Below, one piece after another: positions 26,464 through 34,289 of a stretch of 64,000 nt of DNA. The notes beneath the pieces were generated by a model, which made no database searches, had not been told where the DNA came from, and saw only the letters and a program-made list of their open reading frames with translations. Source of the stretch: QHXQ01 sp963788965 (GTDB lineage Bacteria > Acidobacteriota > Blastocatellia > Pyrinomonadales > Pyrinomonadaceae); NCBI GenBank assembly GCA_963788965.1, contig CAWBIK010000005.1, forward strand, positions 806,001-870,000, read 5' to 3'. The stretch's first letter is position 1. Every line of letters begins with the position of its first letter. The position numbers were made by a program, and so were the translations under genes.

Positions 26464-27093
26464 ATGAGCAGCAACCCTGTGAACCTACCCGAAGCTTATA
26501 AGGCGCGCCAGTTCAACCTGAGCGGCTTGACCGGCATTTCGGATCAAACGTTGGAGATGCACTTCAAACTCTACGAAGGCTATGTGAAAGAGACGAACCG
26601 TCTGACCGAGAAGATCAGCGAGTTTCTCGCCGACGGCAAAGTCGATCAGGAAGAGATGCCCGCTTATTCAGAACTGACCCGCCGCTTAGGGTTCGAGTAC
26701 AACGGCATGGTCCTGCACGAATACTACTTCGAGAACATGAAGCAAGGCGGCAACGTCGATCCCGACAAGACCTCGAACTTCTTACAACGCGCCGAGCATT
26801 CGTTCGGCAGTTACGACATCTGGAAGGCCGATTTCATGTCGGTCGGCAAGATGCGCGGCGTGGGTTGGGCCATCTGCAACCAGAACCCGGCCAACGGGCG
26901 CATCTCGAATCATTGGGTCACGCTGCACGAAACCGGCAACGTCGCCGGCTTTGAGCCGGTGCTCGTGATGGACGTGTGGGAACACGCCTTTCTCTTGGAC
27001 TACAAACCGGCCGAGCGGCCCAAGTACATCGAAGCTTTCTTCTCAAACATCGATTGGGCCGCCGTCGAAGCACGGCTCAAGCCCAAAGCGTGA
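26464..27093 (+). CDS. sod: Superoxide dismutase (Fe/Mn family)
   Basis: A 209-residue Fe/Mn superoxide dismutase converting superoxide to oxygen and hydrogen peroxide. The metal ligands are recognisable: His33 (LEMHFKLYEGYV), His85 (MVLHEYYFEN), Asp170 and His174 (VLVMDVWEHAF). No signal peptide is seen, so it is cytoplasmic. AAGGAAG lies about 10 nt before the ATG. It belongs to the Fe-S/redox neighbourhood from 22.4 to 30.2 kb and follows a PuuD-like membrane protein. The metal (Fe or Mn) cannot be decided from what I see. Confidence 0.95.
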   Translation: MSSNPVNLPEAYKARQFNLSGLTGISDQTLEMHFKLYEGYVKETNRLTEKISEFLADGKVDQEEMPAYSELTRRLGFEYNGMVLHEYYFENMKQGGNVDPDKTSNFLQRAEHSFGSYDIWKADFMSVGKMRGVGWAICNQNPANGRISNHWVTLHETGNVAGFEPVLVMDVWEHAFLLDYKPAERPKYIEAFFSNIDWAAVEARLKPKA

Positions 27094-27122
27094 AGGCCGG
27101 CAAAGACAAAGGGCCGAACTCA

Positions 27123-27176
27123 CTACAAAGACACGAAGGCACGAAGTTTCAGCCTTGTGTCTTCGTGTCTTTGTGG
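27123..27176. repeat. Intergenic hairpin built from octamer units (ACACGAAG family)
   Basis: Left arm 27123-27146 and right arm 27153-27176 pair over about 24 bp with a few mismatches. The octamers AAGACACG and AAGGCACG are in tandem. It lies 30 bp after the superoxide dismutase stop. Confidence 0.75.
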
Positions 27177-27222
27177 TAATTTCTGTCACGCGTCTAAATC
27201 CTTAACCCTTCGGAGGCCAGCT

Positions 27223-28287
27223 ATGAAACTCGTGTCCCGCATGTTTGCGGTCAGCGCCCTTTGTCTTGCCTGCGCGCTCGTGTTCGCCGGTTGCACGGCG
27301 GCCGACAACTCGAACACCAACACGACCGTTACCACGAACGTCCCGCCGCCCGCCGGGACGCCTGCGCCGCAGAACCTCACGGTCGTCGAGCGCCCGCAGA
27401 AGATCAAAGATCAGATGGCGCAACGCGGGCAGCAGGACGAAGCCAGCCCCGCGCTCCGCTTTGTATCGCCCGCCGAAGGCGCAAACGTCAACGGCTCGAC
27501 CGTCAACGTCAAACTCGCGCTCGCGGGCGACCTCAAAGGTTACAAGCCGATGAAAGACCCGGCGACGGGCATGGGCAATCACATCCACGTCATTCTCGAC
27601 AACCAACCTTACGAGGCTTACTACAATCTCGACGAACCGTTCGAGCTGCGCAACGTGACCGAGGGCAAACACACCCTGCGCGTCTTCGCCTCGCGCCCGT
27701 GGCACGAGAGCTACAAGAACGCCGGTTCGTTCCAGATGGTCACGTTCAACGTTAAAGGCGGCGGCGATGCGTCCAAGCCGACCACGACCGCCACGGGCCA
27801 GACCATGGCCGACAACAAGAACGCCGCGCACAATACCAACGCCGCCAACAGCAACCACAACGCGAACACCAACGCCGCGAACGCGAACAACACGAACGCG
27901 AGCGTCGCCGCGAACAGCAACGCCAACGTTGCGCCGCACGAAGGCAAGGACATGCCCGCGAGCGCGGCCGGCGCGGTCGATGCCAAGAAGCCGCTGCTGA
28001 CCTATAGCCGGCCCAAAGGCGAATACAAGGACGCGGACGCCGACGCCATCATGATCGACTTCTGGCTCTCGAACGCGAAACTGCAAGGCGACGGCGGCGA
28101 CTATCGCGTGCGCTACTCGGTGGACGGCGGCGCGACGCAGTTCATAGACAAGTGGCAACCGATCTGGCTCACCGGCTGGACCGCAGGCAAGCACACAGTC
28201 AAACTCGAACTCGTGGACAAGGACGGCAACCCCGTCGATAACGGCGGCTACAACTCAACCACACGCGAGATCACCGTGACCAAGTAA
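27223..28287 (+). CDS. Lipoprotein with two Ig-like domains joined by an Asn-rich linker
   Basis: A 354-residue predicted lipoprotein. The signal peptide ends in VFAGC, a good lipobox. An extracellular domain (about 60-185, with GNHIHVILDNQPYEAYYNLD and HTLRVFASRPWHESY) is followed by a long Asn/Ala/Thr linker (about 200-245) and a second domain (about 265-354, with YRVRYSVDGG and AGKHTVKLELVDKDGNPVD). The two domains look related, each ending in a GKHT-like turn. Function is unknown; a surface-exposed binding protein fits. CGGAGG lies about 7 nt before the ATG at 27223. An octamer hairpin precedes the gene and a heptamer hairpin follows it. Confidence 0.82.
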   Translation: MKLVSRMFAVSALCLACALVFAGCTAADNSNTNTTVTTNVPPPAGTPAPQNLTVVERPQKIKDQMAQRGQQDEASPALRFVSPAEGANVNGSTVNVKLALAGDLKGYKPMKDPATGMGNHIHVILDNQPYEAYYNLDEPFELRNVTEGKHTLRVFASRPWHESYKNAGSFQMVTFNVKGGGDASKPTTTATGQTMADNKNAAHNTNAANSNHNANTNAANANNTNASVAANSNANVAPHEGKDMPASAAGAVDAKKPLLTYSRPKGEYKDADADAIMIDFWLSNAKLQGDGGDYRVRYSVDGGATQFIDKWQPIWLTGWTAGKHTVKLELVDKDGNPVDNGGYNSTTREITVTK

Positions 28288-28304
28288 GGATAATGATGCA
28301 TGCA

Positions 28305-28405
28305 GAATGATGAATGATGAATGAAGATCAGCGTGTCTTTCATCCATCATTCATTGTTCGTCGTTCATCATGCCTTTTGTGTCTTCGTGCCTTTGTGGTT
28401 AATCA
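28305..28405. repeat. Heptamer hairpin (GAATGAT family) followed by half of an octamer element
   Basis: At 28305-28325 there are three tandem GAATGAT-type heptamers. Matching inverted units (CATTCAT, TTCATCAT) lie at about 28338-28371. Directly after (28380-28403) sits a single arm of the ACACGAAG octamer family ending in GTGGTTAA. Two unit families thus meet at one site. Confidence 0.65.
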
Positions 28406-28420
28406 ACCGCGCTGAAGACC

Positions 28421-29044
28421 TTGAACGTGCTGACACAAAAACGCGCCTTGTTCGCGTCGCTAATCGCAGAGGCCGCAGCCTGTCGCAGATGTCCCGCGAT
28501 GTGCGGGCGCGCGGCCGTCTTGAGCGAGCGCAACGGCGACGTGACGGCGCGTGTCATGTTCATTGGCGAAGCGCCGGGGCGGCACGGCGGCGACCGCACA
28601 CGCGTGCCCTTCTCAGGCGATCAATCGGGGCGCAACTTCGAGCGGTTCATCGCGTCGATCAACTTGCCGCGCGCCGCGATCTTCATCACCAACGCCGCGC
28701 TCTGCAACCCGCGCACAGAGAGCGGCACGAACCGCAAGCCCACACAGGTTGAGCTAACGAACTGCGCCGCCTTCTTGCGCCGCCAAATCGAGTTGCTCGA
28801 CCCGGCGGTTGTCGTCACGCTCGGCGCGGTCGCGCTTGCCGCGCTCAGAAGCGTTGAGTATCATCCGTTCACACTGAAAGAGAGGGCCGGGCGCGTGTTG
28901 CGCTGGCGCGGGCGCTGGCTCGTGCCGCTCTATCATCCAAGCCCGCAAGTGCTCGCGTCGCATCGGCGCGAAGCGGCGCAACTCAAAGATTATCGCGCGG
29001 TCGCGCGGGCGTTGCGGCGCATGGATGGTTTACTTGAGGCTTAA
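28421..29044 (+). CDS. Uracil-DNA glycosylase superfamily, Fe-S (family 4-like)
   Basis: A 207-residue glycosylase that removes uracil from DNA. Cys21, Cys24 (CRRC), Cys95 and Cys115 (NAALCNPR and TNCAAFL) match the four [4Fe-4S] ligands of family 4/5 enzymes. Motif A is GEAPG (49-53), followed by an insert with RTRVPFSGDQSGRNF. Motif B is YHPSPQVLASHR (171-182). The RTxxPFSGDxSG segment after motif A resembles family 5/X more than classic family 4, so the exact family is unsettled. The start is a TTG at 28421; a GTG two codons later is possible. It precedes ygfZ in the Fe-S neighbourhood. Confidence 0.9.
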   Translation: MNVLTQKRALFASLIAEAAACRRCPAMCGRAAVLSERNGDVTARVMFIGEAPGRHGGDRTRVPFSGDQSGRNFERFIASINLPRAAIFITNAALCNPRTESGTNRKPTQVELTNCAAFLRRQIELLDPAVVVTLGAVALAALRSVEYHPFTLKERAGRVLRWRGRWLVPLYHPSPQVLASHRREAAQLKDYRAVARALRRMDGLLEA

Positions 29045-29062
29045 CGCAAAGTTGTTCGTGTT

Positions 29063-30199
29063 ATGAGTGAAACGGTCGAAGAGTTGACGGCGCACAAACT
29101 GCCGCTCGATGAGTCGCACCGGGCGGCGGGCGCAACGATGAGCGAGCGCGACGAGTTCGTTGTGCCGGCCCACTATGGCGCGGCGGCCGACGAGTATGAG
29201 ACGGTGCGCGGCGGCGGCGCGGGTCTGTCCGATCTGTCGGCGCGCGGGCGCATAGAGGTTGGCGGCGCGGAGGCTGTGCAGTTTCTCAACGGCTTGATCA
29301 CGAACGATGTGAAGACGCTTGCGCCCGGCGCGTGGATGAATGCGGCCTTTCCGAATGTGCAGGGGCGCTTGCTCGCCTTCGCGCGCGTCGTGCGGCCGGG
29401 CGCGGATGAAGTTTTTATCTTCGACACGGAGCCTGCGACCCGCGCGCGTGTGCGCGCGAACCTCGAACGCTTCACGCTCGCGGGCGATTTTCGCGTGCGC
29501 GATCTAACGGCTGAGACGGTGCAACTGTCATTGCAAGGCGCGCAAGCCGGTTCAATCATCGAGCGCGTGTTGGGCGCGCAAGCCGCGAGCGTCGAACGCC
29601 TGCGCGTTGTCGTCGTCTCGTGGCACGAGCAACCAATCACCGTGCTACGTGCGACGCATACGGGCGAGGACGGGTTCGACTTGATTGCGAGCGCATCTGT
29701 GGCCGCAGACCTGTGGGCGGCGCTCGTTGCTGCGGGCGCTCAGCCCGTCGGTTACGATGCACTCGAAGTGTTGCGCGTCGAAGCCGGTTTGGCGCGTTAC
29801 GGCGTGGACATGACGGACGCGAACGTCGTGAGCGAGTCAGTGCCCGACGATGCGGTTAGTTATACGAAGGGCTGTTACGTCGGGCAGGAGATCATCGCGC
29901 GCATACACTGGCGCGGGCACGTGGCGAAGCGGCTCACAGGGTTAATGTTTGCCGACAACCAAACGGTCGCGCCCGACACGAAGATCACGACGATTGACGG
30001 CAAAGAGATCGGGCGCATCACGTCGTCTGTCGTCTCGCCGCGCTTGGCGTGCGCGGTCGCGCTCGGTTACGTCAAGTATGATTACCTCGCGCCGGGCACG
30101 GCGGTGCGCGTTCTGACGGACGACGGCGAACGTGCGGCGCAGGTTGTGGCCCTGCCGCTCGTGCGCGGCAGTTGGTGGCCTGAGGAGCGCGCGGATTAA
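29063..30199 (+). CDS. ygfZ: YgfZ/IBA57-type folate-binding Fe-S repair protein
   Basis: A 378-residue protein of the GcvT-like YgfZ family. The diagnostic motif KGCYVGQE is intact at residues 269-276. The N-terminal half has the GcvT-type FLNGLITNDVKTL and FPNVQGRLLAFARV segments. Members bind folate and help maintain certain [4Fe-4S] enzymes, especially under oxidative stress, through the motif cysteine. The neighbouring Fe-S glycosylase, SOD, IscA-type and Mrp genes fit that role. It lies 18 bp downstream of the glycosylase gene and 2 bp upstream of a small gene, suggesting a three-gene operon. Confidence 0.92.
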   Translation: MSETVEELTAHKLPLDESHRAAGATMSERDEFVVPAHYGAAADEYETVRGGGAGLSDLSARGRIEVGGAEAVQFLNGLITNDVKTLAPGAWMNAAFPNVQGRLLAFARVVRPGADEVFIFDTEPATRARVRANLERFTLAGDFRVRDLTAETVQLSLQGAQAGSIIERVLGAQAASVERLRVVVVSWHEQPITVLRATHTGEDGFDLIASASVAADLWAALVAAGAQPVGYDALEVLRVEAGLARYGVDMTDANVVSESVPDDAVSYTKGCYVGQEIIARIHWRGHVAKRLTGLMFADNQTVAPDTKITTIDGKEIGRITSSVVSPRLACAVALGYVKYDYLAPGTAVRVLTDDGERAAQVVALPLVRGSWWPEERAD

Positions 30200-30201
30200 C
30201 G

Positions 30202-30483
30202 ATGAGCGACGAGACGCCAAATGCAGACCCGGCCGCTAATGTGCGCGACCTCGACTTCGCGCAAGCCCGCCTCGCCTATTCGATCATCGAATCATTACTC
30301 GAACACACGCGCGTCGTCAGCGACCTCATCGCCTTGATGGCGCAGACGCTCGACGAAGACACCGTTAAAGCACTCACCAACACACCACACTGGGCCGCCT
30401 ATCTCGACAGCCGCCGCGCCCTCGAACGCACACGCACAGACGTGGAACGGTTCACCGAAGTGATGCAGCAACTCGGCGACTAA
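30202..30483 (+). CDS. Small helical hypothetical protein
   Basis: A 93-residue acidic, probably all-helical protein without signal or membrane segments (core LAYSIIESLLEHTRVVSDLI and ALERTRTDVERFTEVMQQ). GAGGAG within the end of ygfZ lies about 14 nt before its ATG, and only 2 bp separate the two genes, so translation is probably coupled. I recognise no family. Its position suggests an accessory to YgfZ or the glycosylase, but that is context only. Confidence 0.7.
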   Translation: MSDETPNADPAANVRDLDFAQARLAYSIIESLLEHTRVVSDLIALMAQTLDEDTVKALTNTPHWAAYLDSRRALERTRTDVERFTEVMQQLGD

Positions 30484-30496
30484 TCCAACGGGGTCG

Positions 30497-31621
30497 TTAG
30501 TTGCTCTTGTGCTTCGATGCCGCTGGCGAGTTCGGTCGGGAGTTCGAGCGGTTCATCGTTGCCGCGCAAACAGGTTCGTTGACGGGCGGCGCGTTGGCCG
30601 GGCTGGCGTTGAGGCCGCTTAAGAGCCAGTCGTCGAGCAGTCCGCGTTCTTCGTCAGATAGTTCGAGGCCGGCGTCTTCGCAGAGTTTGAGTACGTCGTC
30701 TCGAAAAACTTGGGCGAGGTGGGCGGCGGTGTCTTGGTCAACGTCGCGGCCGAAGCGATGCCCGGTGAAGGTGATGCCTTGCAGGATGAACCAGACGCTC
30801 TTGCGCGGGATGGCTGCGCCACGGTCGAGACAGTAATCGCGCACGGCTTTGGACGTGTAAGTGAGATTGAAGGCACGCTGCGCCAGTTCGTCGGCGATGG
30901 CCGTGAAGACGAGCGCGTACTCGTCGGGCGTCAGGCGCGGCGTGCCGGTGATCTGGCTTGCACGCCGCACGAAGTCGGCGAGCGCGGGTTGCAAGTGTTC
31001 GAGTTTGTCGGGCGCGGGCGTAACCGCGTCGGGAGCGACGGGCGGCGTGTGCCGCGCTGGATCGTAGAGGTAGCCGGGTTGATTCGGCGCGGTCAGAATT
31101 TCAAAGTCGAGCGGCGCAGCCCCTTGCAATAGTAGCTTGAACGAGCCTGCGCCCGCCCACTCGGATTCCGTTACCTGCGGGCCGAATGTGCGGATCACGT
31201 CGAAGGCGGCGCGCGCCATGTCCACCGGCTCTAACGCGTTCGCCACGAACTGCCGCACGCGCTCGACGATCAACTCGCGCAACGCCGCGTCGGATGCGGC
31301 GGCAGGCACGGGCGTGTCGGCTTGTGCTTCGACGGGCGGCAACAGGTCGGACTCGATCACGCACGGCGCTATGACTTCATCGGTTTGTACTTCGATGGGC
31401 GCGTGCGTGTCGTCTGCTGCGAGGACGACGCGCCACGGGTCGCCGTCGAGCATGCGTAGTTCGGGCCGGCGACGCAGTAGTTCGAGCGTCAGGTAGCGCA
31501 GGGAAGAGAAGCCGAGCCAGTTGTCGCTCGCCGTAAATTCGGGGAAGGTCTTGAAGATGATGACGAGGCCGGTCGCGGGCAGTTCGCCTTCCGCGAGCAC
31601 GGCTTCGTAAACCTTCTGCGC
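30497..31621 (-). CDS. OST-HTH/LOTUS-like protein, probable C-terminal part of the NYN protein
   Basis: A protein of about 370 residues whose first 70 resemble an OST-HTH (LOTUS) RNA-binding domain (GLVIIFKTFPEFTASDNWLG, YLTLELLRRRPEL). A second similar domain occurs about residues 130-190 (FDVIRTFGPQVTESEWAG) and a third helical region about 240-330. LOTUS domains bind RNA, often G-rich, and are commonly fused to NYN nucleases. The frame is open further upstream to about 31717 and overlaps the NYN frame. A single-base shift in a GCC-rich run near 31650-31665 would join them into one protein of about 590 residues. Confidence 0.72.
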   Translation of the reverse strand, partial: AQKVYEAVLAEGELPATGLVIIFKTFPEFTASDNWLGFSSLRYLTLELLRRRPELRMLDGDPWRVVLAADDTHAPIEVQTDEVIAPCVIESDLLPPVEAQADTPVPAAASDAALRELIVERVRQFVANALEPVDMARAAFDVIRTFGPQVTESEWAGAGSFKLLLQGAAPLDFEILTAPNQPGYLYDPARHTPPVAPDAVTPAPDKLEHLQPALADFVRRASQITGTPRLTPDEYALVFTAIADELAQRAFNLTYTSKAVRDYCLDRGAAIPRKSVWFILQGITFTGHRFGRDVDQDTAAHLAQVFRDDVLKLCEDAGLELSDEERGLLDDWLLSGLNASPANAPPVNEPVCAATMNRSNSRPNSPAASKHKSN

Positions 31622-31640
31622 CATCGCCGCGAGCACAGGT

Positions 31641-32279
31641 TCATGGGGCGAGGGCGGCGGCGGGCGGCGCGTCCACGGGCACGCCCGTCTCGTCGAGCGC
31701 GAGCGGCACGATGCCAAGCGCGTCTTCGATGAAAGTGTCGCTGCTGATCACCAGGTCAGCCCCGGCGCGATAAGCGGGCGCGACGGGGCCGATGGTGAGT
31801 ATGGCTGTGCGCCGGTCGTGTGCGCGCAGGCGCAAGAGCACGGGCGTGAAGTCAGAGTCGCCCGATAGGATGATGAACTCGTCGAAGCGCGTCGGATAGT
31901 TCAACAGGTCGAGTATGTCCATGACCATCTGTATGTCGGTACTGTTCTTGCCGCGTTGCGTGATGGGCGGACAGTCTACGACCGAGAAGGCCGAGCGCGT
32001 GAAGTAGGGCCGGAAGTTGTAAAAGAGTTTCGGGTTGAGGTAGCAACGACGGATCAGGATCGCGCGTGGTTGATGCGGCGTGCTGATGCCGTTCTCGCGG
32101 CTAGGCATGCCCTGCTCCATCCATGCGAGCCAGCGCGCGGGATAGGTGGCGAAAGTCTGCGCGGCTTCCGGGTCGATCTTGTCTAAGCCGACGTAGATGT
32201 TATCGAAGTCAACAAAGAGCGCGGTCTTGATGCGCCGGGGTTGTTCGAGGGACGAGGACTGTTCAAAGGGGCTGTTCAT
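31641..32279 (-). CDS. NYN domain RNase-like protein (LabA/DUF88 family)
   Basis: A 212-residue NYN (PIN-like) domain. The acidic metal-binding residues are visible: TALFVDFDNIYV near residue 20, NSTDIQMVMDILDL mid-domain and IILSGDSDFTPVLLRLR towards the end. These proteins are Mg-dependent RNases or RNA-binding relatives. The C-terminus trails into Ala/Pro residues before a TGA that overlaps the OST-HTH frame. The usual bacterial architecture is NYN followed by OST-HTH in one chain, so I suspect a frameshift at the junction rather than two genes. Confidence 0.85.
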   Translation of the reverse strand: MNSPFEQSSSLEQPRRIKTALFVDFDNIYVGLDKIDPEAAQTFATYPARWLAWMEQGMPSRENGISTPHQPRAILIRRCYLNPKLFYNFRPYFTRSAFSVVDCPPITQRGKNSTDIQMVMDILDLLNYPTRFDEFIILSGDSDFTPVLLRLRAHDRRTAILTIGPVAPAYRAGADLVISSDTFIEDALGIVPLALDETGVPVDAPPAAALAP

Positions 32280-32348
32280 ACGTTATCGCCTTTCAAAGAT
32301 TCAAAGACAATACGCGCGCTAGTTTAACTCAGGACGGGGCGGAAAGGA

Positions 32349-33188
32349 TCAGAAAAGCGACGGCTGGTCGGCCAGCGCGGCGGGCGCGACGATCTGTTGA
32401 CCGAGCAGTTGCTTCAAACTGTTAGCACTCGCGGGCGCGTGCCCCTCGTAATAGTTGCTGAAATAAGCATAGACATTTGTGCCGCGCGCACACAGGCGCG
32501 TGATCACGTCGCGCCATAAATCAAGGTTGCGCGTGCGTGCGCGGACGACTTGATCGAAGCGCGCAAGGTCGCGTGCGCCCATCCAACGCACGTAGGCAAA
32601 GGGCACGGGCGCGACGGCAAACATCTGCCAGAGTGCGCGTCGATTGATCCACGGCCCTTCGACGAGTGCGATTGACACATCGTAACGCGCGAGCAGTTCG
32701 GCCGTTTCAACTTGCGTCCAACTGTCGTGGCGAAACTCGACCGCGAAGCGCATATCTTTGGGCAGGCGCGGCAGAAAACTTTTCAACGTGCTAATCGCAT
32801 CCGGCGTTGCCTCGAACTGCGGCGGCAGTTGCACCAGCACCACGCCGAGTTTGCCTTTGAGCCGGCGCGCGGTCGTACAAAATTCATCGAGCAGACTATA
32901 GCCGCCCGGTTGCAAACCGGCCTCGTGCGTGATCGCTTGCGGCAACTTTAATGAGAAGGTGAACTGGGCGGGCGCGCGTTGCGTCCACAGATCGATGGTC
33001 GAAGCGGCGGGCACGGCGTAGAAGGTCGAATCAACTTCAACCGTGTCGAAGGCGCGCGCGTAGGTGGCGAGCATGTCGGCGGTGCGTGTGCCGTGCGGGT
33101 AGAAGACGTGCGCGGGCGCGGCCGGCGGCGTGACCCAATCGTCGTAGTTCCAACCCTGACAACCGATGTGCGCGTCTGTTGTTGACAT
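32349..33188 (-). CDS. DUF72 family protein
   Basis: A 279-residue TIM-barrel-like DUF72 protein. Typical segments are IGCQGWNYDDWV at the N-terminus, FDTVEVDSTFYAVP, FTFSLKLPQAITHE, LGVVLVQLPPQFEAT, FAVEFRHDSW and TNVYAYFSNYYEGHAPASAN. The biochemical role of DUF72 is not established; members are widespread and soluble, and sometimes lie near metal-cofactor genes. No metal-cluster motif beyond the family pattern is evident. An octamer hairpin lies just upstream (33217-33274), between this gene and the methyltransferase stop. Confidence 0.93.
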   Translation of the reverse strand: MSTTDAHIGCQGWNYDDWVTPPAAPAHVFYPHGTRTADMLATYARAFDTVEVDSTFYAVPAASTIDLWTQRAPAQFTFSLKLPQAITHEAGLQPGGYSLLDEFCTTARRLKGKLGVVLVQLPPQFEATPDAISTLKSFLPRLPKDMRFAVEFRHDSWTQVETAELLARYDVSIALVEGPWINRRALWQMFAVAPVPFAYVRWMGARDLARFDQVVRARTRNLDLWRDVITRLCARGTNVYAYFSNYYEGHAPASANSLKQLLGQQIVAPAALADQPSLF

Positions 33189-33216
33189 GAGTTGATTCTA
33201 AAGCGAATGAAAAATT

Positions 33217-33274
33217 AACCACAAAGCCACGAAGCCATAAACGCGATCTTTCGTGGCTTCGTGGCTTTGTGGTT
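33217..33274. repeat. Intergenic hairpin built from octamer units (CCACGAAG family)
   Basis: Left arm 33217-33238 and right arm 33253-33274 match at 21 of 22 positions. The tandem units are AAGCCACG, the same as at 4905. The element starts with AACCAC and ends with GTGGTT. Confidence 0.8.
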
Positions 33275-33295
33275 CAAAGCCTGCGCATAAAGCGA

Positions 33296-33931
33296 TCAGA
33301 CCTCACAGACGATCAACTGCACCGCGCCGAGCAGATGTTGCTCGACTCGTTCGACGCGCAACCCCGCGCCGACGGCCGCGCGTGCGGTGCGCCGGTTGAA
33401 GTGATCATCACACAAACGCACGGTGCAGAAGTTGAGCAGATCGAACAGGGGCGCAAGCAAGTTGTCGGGGCGCACGTGTTCGAGCAAGACGATGCGCCCG
33501 CCCGCGCGCACGACGCGGCGCAGTTCCGCGAAGGCGTGCATGGGCGACGCGACTGAGCAGAAGACGAGCGTAGCAAAGCCCGCGTCGAACGAATCATCCG
33601 CGAACGGTAATTGCTCGGCGCGACATTGCACGAGCGCGACGCCCTCTGGTCTGTCGGGTTTGCGCCGCGCATGCTCAAGCATCGCACGGCTCAGTTCGCA
33701 GGCGACGCCGTGCGCGCCGCGCGGGTAGTAAGGGAAGTTCAACCCCGTGCCCGCGCCGACTTCGAGCAAGCGACTGCCGGCCGGTAACTCTTTGAGCGTG
33801 GCGCGGCGCAGCCTTGCGAGCAGCCAACGCTCAAGCGGCCACATTGCGTCGTCGTAGTGTGCGGCGAGGCGGTCGTAGACGGGCGGCGTTTGCGGCCGCG
33901 CGCGTGTGCTGTCTTTGGCAAACCGGGTCAA
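33296..33931 (-). CDS. Class I SAM-dependent methyltransferase (PmtA/UbiE-like)
   Basis: A methyltransferase of about 212 residues. It opens with the YDRLAAHYDDAMWPLERWLL segment typical of phosphatidylethanolamine and ubiquinone methyltransferases. SAM motif I is LLEVGAGTGLNFPYYP, motif II QLPFADDSFDAGFATLVFCS, and LRRVVRAGGRIVLLEHVRP follows. The likely substrate is a lipid or quinone precursor. I chose a TTG at 33931 because a promoter lies immediately upstream (33947-33975). The frame extends to 34069, but those residues come from AT-rich promoter-like DNA. The leader would be very short. Confidence 0.82.
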   Translation of the reverse strand: MTRFAKDSTRARPQTPPVYDRLAAHYDDAMWPLERWLLARLRRATLKELPAGSRLLEVGAGTGLNFPYYPRGAHGVACELSRAMLEHARRKPDRPEGVALVQCRAEQLPFADDSFDAGFATLVFCSVASPMHAFAELRRVVRAGGRIVLLEHVRPDNLLAPLFDLLNFCTVRLCDDHFNRRTARAAVGAGLRVERVEQHLLGAVQLIVCEV

Positions 33932-33946
33932 AGTTGTCTCAGCCTG

Positions 33947-33975
33947 TCTATAGAAAAATGAAAAGTTTCGTTCAA
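33947..33975 (-). promoter_or_regulatory. Sigma-70-type promoter of the methyltransferase gene
   Basis: Read on the minus strand, TTGAAC (33975-33970) and TATAGA (33952-33947) are separated by exactly 17 bp in an AT-rich island. Transcription would start near 33940, about 9 nt before the TTG start. Confidence 0.5.
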
Positions 33976-34048
33976 AGTTTCGGATCAATGTCGGGCCGGG
34001 GCGCAAAAACCGCCGCAGAACGGTCAATTTTTGCGCGCGCGTTGGCGC

Positions 34049-34064
34049 AGGCACACTCCTTGCT
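34049..34064 (+). promoter_or_regulatory. Possible sigma-54 promoter upstream of the second Oar-like receptor
   Basis: AGGCACACTCCTTGCT has the -24 GG (34050-34051) and -12 GC (34062-34063) ten bases apart and matches the TGGCAC-N5-TTGCW consensus at all but one defined position. It would give a 5' leader of about 215 nt before the ATG at 34290; in that leader I see no other feature. No sigma-54 activator gene is nearby. Confidence 0.35.
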
Positions 34065-34289
34065 TCCACGACAACCGAGTCAGCCGCGCCGTTTAATACG
34101 TCCTGTTTTACTAGCCCGTGGCTGAAGTTGCAAAAGCTTCATCTCATTCGTCCTCGCACTCAACTGCCTAACTAGAGAAGCCCGTCAGCCGCGCACGAAC
34201 AAGGGGAGTCGCTCACAGAATAATTGCTACTCGCCCGGCGGGTAGTTTGCTATGCACACCCGGTTGCTCGACTTAAGGAGATAAGAATT

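Noticed and set aside
27202..28194. Long minus-strand open frame (330 residues) opposite the lipoprotein gene
   Set aside because: Val/Arg/Gly-rich with no domain; it mirrors the Asn/Ala-rich codons of the real gene, which has a ribosome site, lipobox and conserved domains.
33932..34069. N-terminal extension of the methyltransferase to a GTG at 34069
   Set aside because: The stretch holds a good minus-strand promoter and AT-rich DNA, and the family begins after it.
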